DNA of 64,000 nt, from the NCBI GenBank assembly GCA_963818505.1, contig CAWFSJ010000001.1:186001-250000 (forward strand), given 5' to 3'. The notes below the pieces were generated by a model, which was given only the letters and a program-made list of their open reading frames with translations, did not search any database and was not told the DNA's origin. The stretch is from JADKAV01 sp963818505. Lineage in GTDB: Bacteria > Actinomycetota > Actinomycetes > S36-B12 > UBA10799. Below are positions 1 through 8,342 of the stretch, piece by piece (positions within the stretch are counted from its first letter, which is position 1; the number at the start of each line of letters is the position of its first letter). Position numbers and translations under genes: made by a program.

Positions 1-726
1 GGCGGGCTGCTGCGCGACGGGCAGAAGTGGTCCATGGTCTGGGTGCTTCTCCTCGCGCTGTGCGCGCCTCGGGGGTTGGAGCGGCTCACCCACGGGCTCG
101 ACCGCGCCTTACGGCTATTCCTCACCGCGGCCCTTGCCCTGCTGCCTCTGGCGACCATGCCCGACCTGCTGGCCGGCGGGTTCGGCGCTTTGCGCACGGC
201 GTCCTACCCGAGGCAGTGGGACGAGGTCCGCGACAGGATCCAGGGAACCTCCGGTGACGTCCTGTCGCTTCCGTGGGCTGCGTTCCGGCGGTACCAGTGG
301 AACCACGACCAAGTGGTCCTCGACCCTCTGCCCCGGTATCTGACGAACACCGTCGTCTGGAACGACCGTCTGCCGGTGACGGTGGCCGGCGACCTGGTGG
401 AGGTGGGCGGTGACGATCCGCGGGCCGCTGCGGTGTCACAGGCCATCGACGGTGGTCGCCCACTCGCGCCGGTGCTGGCCGGGCTGGGGATTCGCTGGGT
501 CGTTGTCCAGACCGACCAGCCCAGCGCCAGCCGAGAACCCGACCTAACAGGCCTGACGCAGGTCTGGAGCGGCTCGGGTCTGCAGTTGTTGCGGGTGGAG
601 GGCGAGGTCCGGATCGTGGACCCGCGTGATCCGGTCGTGGTCGTGGTGGACCTGGCTGTCCTGGCGACGATGGGAGCGCTCACGGTCCTCGTGGTGCACC
701 GCCGTCGCCGCGCCCAGCGTCCGTAA
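1..726 (+). CDS. C-terminal part of a polytopic membrane protein (5' end outside window)
   Basis: The frame is open from the first base, so the protein is truncated by the window edge; 241 residues are visible. Two hydrophobic segments near the visible N-terminus (around residues 12-22 and 39-55) are followed by a soluble region of about 150 residues and a final transmembrane helix ending in an Arg-rich tail (HRRRRAQRP). A membrane core followed by an extracytoplasmic domain is common in actinobacterial GT-C type glycosyltransferases, and the neighbours are envelope-glycan genes, so a lipid-linked sugar transferase is plausible. No catalytic motif lies in the visible part, so the function stays open. 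The short DUF2613 gene follows on the same strand. Confidence 0.6.
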   Translation, partial: GGLLRDGQKWSMVWVLLLALCAPRGLERLTHGLDRALRLFLTAALALLPLATMPDLLAGGFGALRTASYPRQWDEVRDRIQGTSGDVLSLPWAAFRRYQWNHDQVVLDPLPRYLTNTVVWNDRLPVTVAGDLVEVGGDDPRAAAVSQAIDGGRPLAPVLAGLGIRWVVVQTDQPSASREPDLTGLTQVWSGSGLQLLRVEGEVRIVDPRDPVVVVVDLAVLATMGALTVLVVHRRRRAQRP

Positions 727-739
727 TCGAACCGTGTCG

Positions 740-768
740 TTGTAAGACCTGCGTGTCGACTGTAGAAC
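740..768 (+). promoter_or_regulatory. Candidate promoter of the DUF2613 gene
   Basis: TTGTAA (740-745) and TAGAAC (763-768) are spaced by 17 bases, an arrangement matching a primary-sigma promoter. It lies between the stop of the upstream membrane protein and an AGGAGG Shine-Dalgarno sequence at 805-810. This is inference from consensus only. Confidence 0.4.
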
Positions 769-816
769 GTGCTACTTTCATCGGGCTACGGAAACGTTTC
801 AATTAGGAGGCTCTCG

Positions 817-957
817 ATGGGTGGTCCCGCTGGTGCAATCATCGCAGCCGTTGTAGGTGCGATCCTTGCTGTTGGCGCCGCATTCGGCATCGCAACTTCC
901 CAGTCGGCGACCCCGGCTCCGGTCGACAAGCCGTTCATCGTCTACGGCGACGGCTGA
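817..957 (+). CDS. DUF2613 family small membrane/secreted protein
   Basis: A 46-residue protein. The ATG at 817 is chosen over an in-frame upstream start because a perfect AGGAGG (805-810) lies six bases before it. Residues 5-26 form one hydrophobic segment rich in Ala, Gly and Val, followed by a short polar tail ending IVYGDG. Size, composition and context match the actinobacterial DUF2613 family of putative small secreted proteins, whose function is unknown. Members occur next to aftD-type genes in mycobacteria (Rv0236A beside Rv0236c, from memory). Its 3' end overlaps the convergent glycosyltransferase gene by 16 bases. Confidence 0.75.
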   Translation: MGGPAGAIIAAVVGAILAVGAAFGIATSQSATPAPVDKPFIVYGDG

Positions 958-2144
958 TCCTGTTCGATCGCCTCGGGCAACTGGTGTTCCAAATGGCCCG
1001 AGGGTGCCGGTACGACTGAGACCCCGAAGCGCTCTCCGGCGGCTTCCGCCAGAACCTGTGCAAACGCATGCGTAGTTGCTGCCCAGGTGAACTCCTCAGA
1101 CCTGTTCTTGGCTTCTGCGCCCATCTGCACCCGCAGGTCGTGATCGTCGATCAGCGACTCCAGCGCTGAGGCGAATTCGCTCTCTGCGCCGTCGACCAGC
1201 AGACCGGTCCGGCCATCGACGATCGACTCGGCCACTCCGCCCGCATCTCGATAGGCCACGGTCGGGATCGAGTGCGAGGCAGCCTCCATCACCACGATTC
1301 CCCATCCCTCCTTCAGCGACGGCAGTGCCAGTACCCACGCGGACGCGTAGACCCGGTGCTTGGTCTTCTCGTCGACGAAGCCGAGGAAATCGACCATGTC
1401 ACTGACGCCGAGAGTTTGCGCGACTCGCTGCAGGCGCCCAGACCACCAGCCGTCCCCGACGATCGAGATCCGCAGATCCGGGTGCGCGTGCCGCATGATC
1501 GCCGCTGCCCGCAGGACGTGCTCGACGCGCTTGTGGGGAACAAGGCGCCCCACGACCGCAACATGGGGGTAGGCGCTGGGTTCGACGTCCAGACCAGGCG
1601 CTGCTTCGATCCCGTTGTGGATGACGTGGATGCGCTGGGGGGCAACTCCGAGTTCGGACAGTTCCTGACGGGTTCGCTCGGAGACCACTACGTACGTGCA
1701 GTCGCGGTAGAGGCGGGGTGCCAGCACTGACTCGATCCACCAGCCGACACGGGCACGGACGCGGTCGTAGACCACCGGCCACTGCTCGCGGTGCACATGG
1801 TGGACCAGAACGACCACAGGCGTGCCCCCCGAGACCGCCCTTGACATGAACGGAATCCCGTTCTGGACGTCCACGATGACATCGATGTCCCCGAACGCCT
1901 TGCCCCGCACACGACGGATGGCCTCGGCGTACACACTGAGCTTGGTTCCGGCTCGCACGAAACGGATCCCGTCGACCGTCTCGCTGGGCGTGGCGCCGGG
2001 GTACATGGCGCAGAAGATGGTCACCTCGTGGCCAGCAGCAGCCAAGGACCGCGCCACGTTCTCGACGTAGACCTCGGAACCGCCTCCCTCGGGATGACGG
2101 GTGTCGCGCCAGTTCAGGAACAGGACGCGCAGTGCTGCGGACAT
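942..2144 (-). CDS. Family 4 glycosyltransferase (GT-B fold)
   Basis: 400 residues. The ATG at 2144 is preceded by AAGGAGG, which excludes the much longer open frame running upstream. The N-terminal domain opens with a GGGSEVYVENVARSLAAAGH segment typical of retaining GT4 acceptors. The C-terminal domain has VVGRLVPHKR and the E-x7-E signature in KEGWGIVVMEAASHSIPT, which binds the nucleotide sugar donor. It should act on the cytoplasmic face, adding a sugar to a lipid or glycan acceptor; donor and acceptor cannot be read from sequence. It is divergent from the methyltransferase at 2217, a pairing also known in mycobacteria (Rv0225/Rv0224c, from memory). Confidence 0.88.
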   Translation of the reverse strand: MSAALRVLFLNWRDTRHPEGGGSEVYVENVARSLAAAGHEVTIFCAMYPGATPSETVDGIRFVRAGTKLSVYAEAIRRVRGKAFGDIDVIVDVQNGIPFMSRAVSGGTPVVVLVHHVHREQWPVVYDRVRARVGWWIESVLAPRLYRDCTYVVVSERTRQELSELGVAPQRIHVIHNGIEAAPGLDVEPSAYPHVAVVGRLVPHKRVEHVLRAAAIMRHAHPDLRISIVGDGWWSGRLQRVAQTLGVSDMVDFLGFVDEKTKHRVYASAWVLALPSLKEGWGIVVMEAASHSIPTVAYRDAGGVAESIVDGRTGLLVDGAESEFASALESLIDDHDLRVQMGAEAKNRSEEFTWAATTHAFAQVLAEAAGERFGVSVVPAPSGHLEHQLPEAIEQDQPSP

Positions 2145-2204
2145 CGGCCCTCCTTGTGCGTGACACGGTACCTGGAAGGCGCCTCGCAACGACGTGACTT
2201 GGCC

Positions 2205-2210
2205 TAGGTT
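2205..2210 (+). promoter_or_regulatory. Leaderless-type -10 element (TAGGTT) of the methyltransferase gene
   Basis: TAGGTT lies exactly six bases before the GTG start at 2217, with no Shine-Dalgarno sequence between. Transcription would therefore start at or next to the start codon. The same geometry recurs at many other genes in this window. Confidence 0.6.
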
Positions 2211-2216
2211 CGAACG

Positions 2217-2981
2217 GTGAGCCCGAATCCCACCGAAGACCCGAGCGCGCGACTGCGTTCGCTTGCCACAGTGGGTCGTGCGGTCAGGTTGTTCAAGGAC
2301 TTCCAGGTCGAGCAGACTGACCCCGATCGGTTCTATTCGGCGATGGCCGCCGATTCCGTCGCGCAGATGTTGTGCTTGATGGATCTGGATCAGGCACATG
2401 TACTCGATGTGGGTGGTGGTCCGGGGTACTGGGCGGACGCCTTCCACAGTGCGGGTGCCCGATACACCCCGCTCGACGCCGATGCCGGCGAACTTGCGCT
2501 GCACGGCAGGGTGCCTATGCCAGGAACTGTGATCGGGGACGGTCAGCGCCTTCCCTTCCGCGCTGACGCCTTCGATCTGGTCTATTCCAGCAACGTGGCA
2601 GAGCACGTCCCGGACCCCTGGGCGATGGGCGACGAGATGGTGCGGGTCTGTCGTACCGGCGGATTGATCTTCTACTCCTACACCTTGTGGTACGGGCCCT
2701 GGGGAGGTCACGAAACCGCGCCGTGGCACTTCGTCAACGGTGAGTACGCGGCACGCCGTTACACCAGGGTCAACCAGAAGCCACCGAAGAACCGCTACGG
2801 GACGTCGTTGTTCCCCGTCACCATGGCTCAGGGGATGAAATGGGCCCGGACGCGCTCCGATGCCGATGTCGTGGACATCATTCCCCGCTACCTTCCCTCC
2901 TCTCTGTTCTGGTTGCGCGCGGTTCCGGTGGTGCGGGAGGTCGTGACCTGGAACGTGGCACTCATACTGAGGAAACGATGA
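2217..2981 (+). CDS. Class I SAM-dependent methyltransferase
   Basis: 254 residues from a GTG start that is probably leaderless. Motif I of the Rossmann-type SAM fold is clear (VLDVGGGPGYWADAF, around residues 62-76). It is followed by the acidic motif II region (TPLDAD) and a motif IV-like segment FDLVYSSNVAEHVPDPW, resembling the UbiE/Methyltransf_11 group. It overlaps the next gene by ATGA, so it is translationally coupled to the AftD-like gene. The context (GT4, AftD-like transferase, acyltransferase) suggests it methylates a glycan or glycolipid intermediate, but the substrate is inference. Confidence 0.85.
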   Translation: MSPNPTEDPSARLRSLATVGRAVRLFKDFQVEQTDPDRFYSAMAADSVAQMLCLMDLDQAHVLDVGGGPGYWADAFHSAGARYTPLDADAGELALHGRVPMPGTVIGDGQRLPFRADAFDLVYSSNVAEHVPDPWAMGDEMVRVCRTGGLIFYSYTLWYGPWGGHETAPWHFVNGEYAARRYTRVNQKPPKNRYGTSLFPVTMAQGMKWARTRSDADVVDIIPRYLPSSLFWLRAVPVVREVVTWNVALILRKR

Positions 2982-5416
2982 CGCTTCTGCAGGACCCAGC
3001 TCGCACAGTCCCCGAACCGCAGCCGCCGCCACCGGCACCGGCATGGCGGGCGCGGGTATTGGCGACATGCTTGGCGCTGGTCACCTTGGCCTTCCTGCAG
3101 GACCCCGGTCGCGTGGCCGCCGACACGAAATTGGACCTCACAGTCGATCCGTGGGGATTTCTTGGCCGTTCCTTGCAGTTGTGGGACCCGGAGGGCTTCT
3201 TCGGCCAGTTGCAGAACCAGGCATACGGATACCTGTGGCCGATGGGTCCGTTCTTCGGCATCGGGCAAAGCCTCGGGATTCCCGACTGGGCAGTGCAACG
3301 GCTTTGGTGGTCCTTGGTTCTCGTGAGCGCGTTCCTGGGCATGTACCTGCTGCTGCGGGCGCTGCGGGTCGGCTCGGGGTGGCCCGTGCTGATCTCGGCG
3401 GTCGCGTACGCACTGGCAGTGCGCCCGCAGTCGGCCATCGGTGCGATCTCCGTGGAGGTGTGGCCGATGGCGGTGGCACCGTGGGTGCTGCTGCCGCTGG
3501 TGCGCGGTGCTCGCAAGGGCAACGTGGTGCGCGCCGCTGCCTTGTCCGCACTGGCCGTCACCACTGCTGGTGGGGTGAACGCAGTGGCGGCTGGGGCGGT
3601 TCTGCCCCTAGCGGTTTGGTGGTTGATCACGCTGCAGCCAGGTCCACGTCGGCGCCAGTTGGCCTTGTGGTGGTCGGGCCTCACGACGCTTGCGGTCCTT
3701 TGGTGGCTCGTGCCGTTGGTGGTGCTCGGTCGGTACTCACCACCCTTCCTGGACTGGATCGAATCGGCGTCATTCACCACCTCCATCACCGATCCGACAA
3801 CCGTTCTGCGGGGAGCCGATCACTGGCTCGCGTACCTCGGTAACGCATCCATGTGGAAGGCCGGATGGATGCTGGCCACGCAACCGTTGTTCGTGGTGGC
3901 GACCGGGATTGTGGCGGCCTTGGGAGTGGCAGGGTTGGCGATGCGCTCCCTGCCCCACCGGGCGTTCCTGCTCGGGGGCGCACTGGCCGGTCTTGTCCTG
4001 GTGGGGATCGGGCACACAGGGGTGTTCAGTGGCCTGGGCAGCGAGCAGATCCAGACCTTCCTCGACGGTGCCGGCGCCCCCATCCGCAACGTCCACAAGT
4101 TCGACCTCGTCCTGCGGATCCCCCTGATCATCGCGTTCTGTCACGTGCTGACGACCGTGTGGCCCGTGGGAAGGCGGCCCCGCTGGCGAGTTGTCGTGAG
4201 TTCGGCCATCCTGCTCGCCCTGGTGGCCTCGTGGTGGCCCGCGCTCACAGGTCAGTTGGCCAGGGGGCGTTCTTACGTCTCGGTCGCGGACCATTGGCGG
4301 GAAGCCTCCGAGTGGTTGAACAAAGTGGCTGACCCGGGCCGGGCTTTGATCATTCCGGGGGCATCTTTCGGCCAATATGTGTGGGGCCGGACCCAGGACG
4401 AGCCTCTGCAGGCCTTCGGGGGTTACCCCTGGGGGATCCGGGACGCGGTTCCTCTGTCCAGCGCGGGCAACATTCGGATGCTCGACGCTGTCGAGGCACG
4501 ACTGGAGGCTGGAAGAGGCAGCCCGGGGCTGGCTGCCTACCTCAACAGGATGGGTGTTGAGTACCTGGTCGTGCGCAACGATCTGGCGCCCAGCGCGGCC
4601 GCACCCCTGCCGATCCGCATCCATCAGGCTCTGGATGACAGCAAGGGGCTGCAACGCGTCGCGTGGTTCGGCCCGATCGTGGATATCGCCGGGTCGGGTG
4701 TGACTCTGACCGATGAGGGCCTACGAGCCAGCTACCCGGCTGTGGAGATCTACAAGGTCGAGTCCAGCAATGCGCCCAGCGACCAGCGACTGTTGCTGCG
4801 ACCGGCCGATACGGCCATCGAGGTCGATGGTGGGCCTGAGGCCCTGTTGCCCCTGGCTGATGTGGGCGGGCTCGGCAACCGCGTGGCCCTGCTCACCGGT
4901 GACCCGGAAGCGATCGGGCTTGCCGCGGCCACCGGTGTCGTCACCGACACAGACCGCAGACGCGAGATCACGTTCGGGTACATGCGGGGCAACGAGTCAG
5001 CGACTCTGACTGAGGATGGGCAGTACGAGCAGTTACGCGCTGTCCACGACTACCGCGTGTCCGGGGAGGCCGGGGACACCGTGGCCGAGCCGGGCCTGAC
5101 GTTCGACGCGAGCAGTTCAGCCTCGGATGTGGGTGCCACATGGAGACAGCCGCGAGGGGCGACCCCGGGTGCGGCGATGGATGGCGCCCTTGACACCTAC
5201 TGGCGCCCGGGTGCGCTGGATGAGCAAGGTTCGTTCTGGGAAGTGCGCTACGACCAACCGGTGGCGCTGGGGGATACCCTTCATGTCGCGCTCATGAGCC
5301 GCGGCTCCAAGGCCGAGACGGTCATCGGTCTGACGATCGAAACCGATGCCGGGAGCCACCGCTGTGGATGCCCGGAACAACTCCCGATGGCAGACCGTGC
5401 CCGTTGCCGCCGGTGA
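2978..5416 (+). CDS. aftD: AftD-like alpha-(1->3)-arabinofuranosyltransferase, N-terminal part (frame broken downstream)
   Basis: The ATG at 2978 overlaps the methyltransferase stop. This frame encodes a Pro-rich N-terminus, then many transmembrane helices (up to about residue 440) with the LTVDPWGFLGRSLQLWDP and GYLWPMGPFF segments characteristic of the DUF3367/AftD family. An extracytoplasmic region follows, including a discoidin/CBM-like stretch (GALDTYWRP). AftD is a polyprenyl-phosphate-arabinose-dependent GT-C enzyme acting outside the membrane on arabinan. The frame ends early at 5416 because of an apparent +1 insertion at 5351-5353. If both frameshifts are compensated, the gene runs 2978-7083 and encodes about 1367 residues, close to mycobacterial AftD (about 1400). 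Confidence 0.8.
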   Translation: MTLLQDPARTVPEPQPPPPAPAWRARVLATCLALVTLAFLQDPGRVAADTKLDLTVDPWGFLGRSLQLWDPEGFFGQLQNQAYGYLWPMGPFFGIGQSLGIPDWAVQRLWWSLVLVSAFLGMYLLLRALRVGSGWPVLISAVAYALAVRPQSAIGAISVEVWPMAVAPWVLLPLVRGARKGNVVRAAALSALAVTTAGGVNAVAAGAVLPLAVWWLITLQPGPRRRQLALWWSGLTTLAVLWWLVPLVVLGRYSPPFLDWIESASFTTSITDPTTVLRGADHWLAYLGNASMWKAGWMLATQPLFVVATGIVAALGVAGLAMRSLPHRAFLLGGALAGLVLVGIGHTGVFSGLGSEQIQTFLDGAGAPIRNVHKFDLVLRIPLIIAFCHVLTTVWPVGRRPRWRVVVSSAILLALVASWWPALTGQLARGRSYVSVADHWREASEWLNKVADPGRALIIPGASFGQYVWGRTQDEPLQAFGGYPWGIRDAVPLSSAGNIRMLDAVEARLEAGRGSPGLAAYLNRMGVEYLVVRNDLAPSAAAPLPIRIHQALDDSKGLQRVAWFGPIVDIAGSGVTLTDEGLRASYPAVEIYKVESSNAPSDQRLLLRPADTAIEVDGGPEALLPLADVGGLGNRVALLTGDPEAIGLAAATGVVTDTDRRREITFGYMRGNESATLTEDGQYEQLRAVHDYRVSGEAGDTVAEPGLTFDASSSASDVGATWRQPRGATPGAAMDGALDTYWRPGALDEQGSFWEVRYDQPVALGDTLHVALMSRGSKAETVIGLTIETDAGSHRCGCPEQLPMADRARCRR
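5351..5353 (+). other. Frameshift 1 in the AftD-like gene (GGG run)
   Basis: Upstream, frame 2 reads TIETDAG and then degenerates. Frame 3 resumes sensible protein immediately, with ATAVDARNNSRWQTVPV. Removing one G from the GGG run at 5351-5353 joins them as DAGATAVDARN. The middle part of the protein (about 5354-5790) is encoded only in frame 3. Confidence 0.75.
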
Positions 5417-5493
5417 CACTCGATCGGTGCGCATCGGGGTGGCCGACGAGGATGCCAAGGTGACGTTCGGCATCCGGGAGGCGAGGCTTCCTG

Positions 5494-7083
5494 GTGAGGG
5501 GACCAGCACCTTGCGTCTGCCGGATGGTGTTTCAGGTGACGCGGTGTTGCTCACGGCGAGGCCCGGTGACGCAGGTCAGTGCACATCACGGGACTCCACA
5601 ATCATCTGCACAGACGCCCTCGGCAGGTTCTCCCAGGACAGGGTCGGGCTGCACAGACTGGTCAATCTGCCCTCCGCTGTGGTGTCCAGTCCTCGCATCA
5701 TCGTCAGTCCACGTGACACCGCTGAGGTCGCCACGGCCATCGCGAGCAAGGTCGGCGTCGAGGTGGCCGACAAGTTCGACTCGTACCCCGGAGGTCGCTG
5801 GATCTGGATTGGCAGCCTTCGACCGGGACCTGGGAACGGCGTGGCAGGCAGCCCCGGACGACAAGCAGCCTTCGATCACGATCGGCCTGCCGGAATCGCG
5901 GACATTGCGCGGAATCAGGTTGGTCAACCGGGACGGACTCAACGCGTCCTCGCCGTTGGAACTGCAGGTGCAGGCTGGAGGCGAATTATTCACCGGCTTC
6001 ACCGATCAGAGAGGGCTCTTCCGCTTCAACCCCGTCGAGGCCGACGAGGTGGAGGTCACGTTCCTGTCGGGCAACCAGGTCAGGATCGCGATCCGACTTG
6101 GGCGAGTTCGGACTTCCCCTCGGGGTGTCTCGGAGGTCGCCTTGATCGGTGCGGACGACTTGCGGCGAGCACTGCCGATGGACGAGCAGTTGTCCCTGCC
6201 CTGCGGGATCGGCCCGGATGTCGTGATCGATGGTGACACCGTGAGCCGCACATCCGTGTCGGGCCGGGTTGAGGACTTCATGCGAGGTAGAACGCTGAAT
6301 GCGCAGGCGTGTTCCGAACCGATGACCATTCCGGCGGGGGAGCACCGGGTGGAAGTGGTCAGCAGCACGGCCTTCCAACCTCTCGTGGCTGCGTTCGCCC
6401 CCGAGCAGGAATACGGACCGACGGGCCGGCCGGAATCTCCGTCGATACAGACCTGGGACGCCACCAAGCGCACCGCCGAGCTACCCCAGTCCGACCAGAA
6501 CCGGGTGCTCGAGCTTGCTGAGAACTTCAATCCGGGTTGGAGTGCCACAGTCGGTGACCAGGCACTCGCGCCGCTGCGTGTTGACGGTTGGAAGCAGGCG
6601 TTCGTCGTGCCCGCGGGGGTTTCTGGACCGACCACGATCACTTTCGCGCCGAACAGCACCTACCGCTGGGGGCTTCTTGCTGGACTGGTCGGAGTGCTGG
6701 TCGTGCTTGGGCTGGCCCTGCGACCACCCCGGACGGTGTCGACTGCTGCCACCAGTGTGCGGGCTCTTCCGCGCGTCTTGACCGTGCTGGTCGGCCTGGC
6801 GGTCGTGCTCGTGCTGGGGCCTTGGGGACTGCTTGCCTGGGCGGTCGCCACGCTGCTTGTCCGCAGGTTGAACCTCCCAGTCGTCGCCTTCGTGGCCGTG
6901 ACCGTCGCCGTGCTGCTGTCGGCGGTTGCTGGTGTCAGGCCCGCGTCCGTGGTGGTTGTTCTGCAGGGGTGTGCTCTAGCGACGGCTCTGGCGGCGCTTG
7001 CGTGGGCGGCGCAGCGTGACCGGACCGGGGCCAGCGCAGACGGCGCGACGAGTGGGAGTAGCGCTGCGCCGGACGTTCGATGA
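5494..7083 (+). CDS. aftD: AftD-like arabinofuranosyltransferase, C-terminal part (true coding begins near 5800)
   Basis: This open frame starts at 5494, but its first hundred residues are out of phase with the real protein, which is in frame 3 until about 5790. From about 5800 it encodes the rest of the AftD-like protein. First comes a second discoidin/CBM-like domain (AAFDRDLGTAWQAAPDD), then further beta-rich extracytoplasmic sequence. At least four C-terminal transmembrane helices follow between about 6660 and 7010, and a polar tail. Multiple carbohydrate-binding modules and a C-terminal helical bundle fit the known AftD architecture. The last 149 bases overlap the convergent acyltransferase gene. 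Confidence 0.7.
   Translation: MRGPAPCVCRMVFQVTRCCSRRGPVTQVSAHHGTPQSSAQTPSAGSPRTGSGCTDWSICPPLWCPVLASSSVHVTPLRSPRPSRARSASRWPTSSTRTPEVAGSGLAAFDRDLGTAWQAAPDDKQPSITIGLPESRTLRGIRLVNRDGLNASSPLELQVQAGGELFTGFTDQRGLFRFNPVEADEVEVTFLSGNQVRIAIRLGRVRTSPRGVSEVALIGADDLRRALPMDEQLSLPCGIGPDVVIDGDTVSRTSVSGRVEDFMRGRTLNAQACSEPMTIPAGEHRVEVVSSTAFQPLVAAFAPEQEYGPTGRPESPSIQTWDATKRTAELPQSDQNRVLELAENFNPGWSATVGDQALAPLRVDGWKQAFVVPAGVSGPTTITFAPNSTYRWGLLAGLVGVLVVLGLALRPPRTVSTAATSVRALPRVLTVLVGLAVVLVLGPWGLLAWAVATLLVRRLNLPVVAFVAVTVAVLLSAVAGVRPASVVVVLQGCALATALAALAWAAQRDRTGASADGATSGSSAAPDVR
5786..5800 (+). other. Frameshift 2 in the AftD-like gene
   Basis: Frame 3 reads ADKFDSYPG and then loses sense. Frame 1 picks up as VAGSGLAAFDRDLGTAW, the start of a discoidin-like domain. 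Removing one base from the CCCC (5786-5789) or GG (5793-5794) run restores continuity. Both frameshifts are +1 and both lie at or beside short homopolymers. Confidence 0.7.
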
Positions 7084-8236
7084 GCACGTAACTCACATGC
7101 GCGAAGCCGACGGTGCCCAGCACTGTCAGCGGCCACAGCAACCAGAACCACCCGCTGAAGCCGGGGATGCCGAAGAGGTGTGAAGCGCTCTCCAGTACAA
7201 ACAGGTGCCACAAGAAGATGCCGTACGAGATTGTTCCGAGGTATGCCATCAGCGGTGAGGCGAGGAACTTGCGCCAGTTGCCCCAGCCGTCGGTACCGAG
7301 GAACCCGGGCATCAGAAAGGCCACGGCCGCGAACAGGTACAGGTAGTGGCGCATGAATGCCTGTGACGCCGACCCCTCGCCGAACGTGTATGGACCGGCC
7401 AATGGCGTGGTCGCGAGCAAGAAGAAGCCCGCGGCAACCACCAGGCAGGTGCCCACGTCGTCGGCCAGCCTGTTCACGGCGCGCATCCAGGCCGGCGGGT
7501 CTGGCAGTTGCAGCCTGTTGTGGACCACGGCGAAGAACATCCCGGCCGCGAACCAGTCCATGAACGCTGGGAGCCACATGTTCACCACCCCGAGGTCATG
7601 CAACGGGGAAAGTGTGCGCAGGAGCAGCCAGACGAAGGCCACGGCCACGCAGGTGCCCAGCAGCCACAGTTGCCGACGGACACTCGCGTCGATGTCCCCG
7701 CGATGTCGACGCCCCACCCACCACGCGAGCAGAGGCAGTACGAGATAGAACGAGAGTTCGGTGGCCAACGACCAAGTCTGCGTCAGGCCGTTTATGAGTA
7801 ACTCGGGGTAGTAGATCTGCGTCAGTGTCAGGTGCGCGAACCAGTGCTTCGGAAGCACCTCGATCCCGGGCATCACGGCGAGTACGACCACCACGAGCAG
7901 CATGTAGGCGGGAAGGATGCGCCACAGGCGACGACGGAAGTAGGTCCGGGTAGCCGGCCATTTCGTGTCACGCATAGCGGCTAGGGACCACGGACGGAAG
8001 AGCAGGAATCCCGAGAGGAGGAAGAAGATTGTGACGCCGATGTCCAAGCGCGAGAAGGCGTGCCCCCAGGCCGTAACGACGACGACACCGCTGAAGTAGG
8101 CGACGTGTGTGGTGACCACGACGAGGGCGGCGATCGCGCGATATCCGTCCAGCGTGCTGAAGCGATGCGGGACCACTGTTTCGATGCGGAAGAAGCTTCT
8201 CAGAGCGTTCCGCCGCTCGGCAAGGCCCATGGTCAC
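6935..8236 (-). CDS. Acyltransferase family 3 (OafA/NodX-like) membrane protein
   Basis: 433 residues from a GTG at 8236, chosen because a TAGCCT -10 element sits exactly six bases before it; an ATG two codons later is the alternative. The N-terminal STLDGYRAIAALVVVTTHVAY segment carries the Asp and His expected in acyltransferase-3 proteins. The LDIGVTIFFLLSGFLLFRPW segment is the second family hallmark. About ten transmembrane helices follow. Such enzymes transfer acyl groups from the cytoplasm to extracytoplasmic sugars. There is no SGNH domain here, unlike the two related proteins at 11176 and 18831. The C-terminal 45 or so residues are low-complexity Pro/Ala/Arg, encoded antisense to the AftD-like gene. 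Confidence 0.87.
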   Translation of the reverse strand: MTMGLAERRNALRSFFRIETVVPHRFSTLDGYRAIAALVVVTTHVAYFSGVVVVTAWGHAFSRLDIGVTIFFLLSGFLLFRPWSLAAMRDTKWPATRTYFRRRLWRILPAYMLLVVVVLAVMPGIEVLPKHWFAHLTLTQIYYPELLINGLTQTWSLATELSFYLVLPLLAWWVGRRHRGDIDASVRRQLWLLGTCVAVAFVWLLLRTLSPLHDLGVVNMWLPAFMDWFAAGMFFAVVHNRLQLPDPPAWMRAVNRLADDVGTCLVVAAGFFLLATTPLAGPYTFGEGSASQAFMRHYLYLFAAVAFLMPGFLGTDGWGNWRKFLASPLMAYLGTISYGIFLWHLFVLESASHLFGIPGFSGWFWLLWPLTVLGTVGFAHVSYVLIERPAQRYSHSSRRLRWPRSGHAAPPTQAPPEPSLEHTPAEQPPRTRA

Positions 8237-8242
8237 CAGGCA

Positions 8243-8248
8243 AGGCTA
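8243..8248 (-). promoter_or_regulatory. Leaderless-type -10 element (TAGCCT) of the acyltransferase gene
   Basis: Read on the minus strand, TAGCCT is followed by six bases and then GTG at 8236. No Shine-Dalgarno sequence is present. The element supports the GTG rather than the nearby ATG as the start. Confidence 0.6.
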
Positions 8249-8342
8249 CTTCTTAAGGGCGTGTCTTCCCATCATGCTGCGAAACACTTCTCTGATCCGA
8301 TAGCGTTCCGTTTGCTGATGGTCAGCCGACGATGGAGGCGTA

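Noticed and set aside
942..3068. 708-codon version of the GT4 protein starting at 3068
   Set aside because: The upstream 308 codons are antisense to the methyltransferase and carry no domain; the ATG at 2144 has AAGGAGG.
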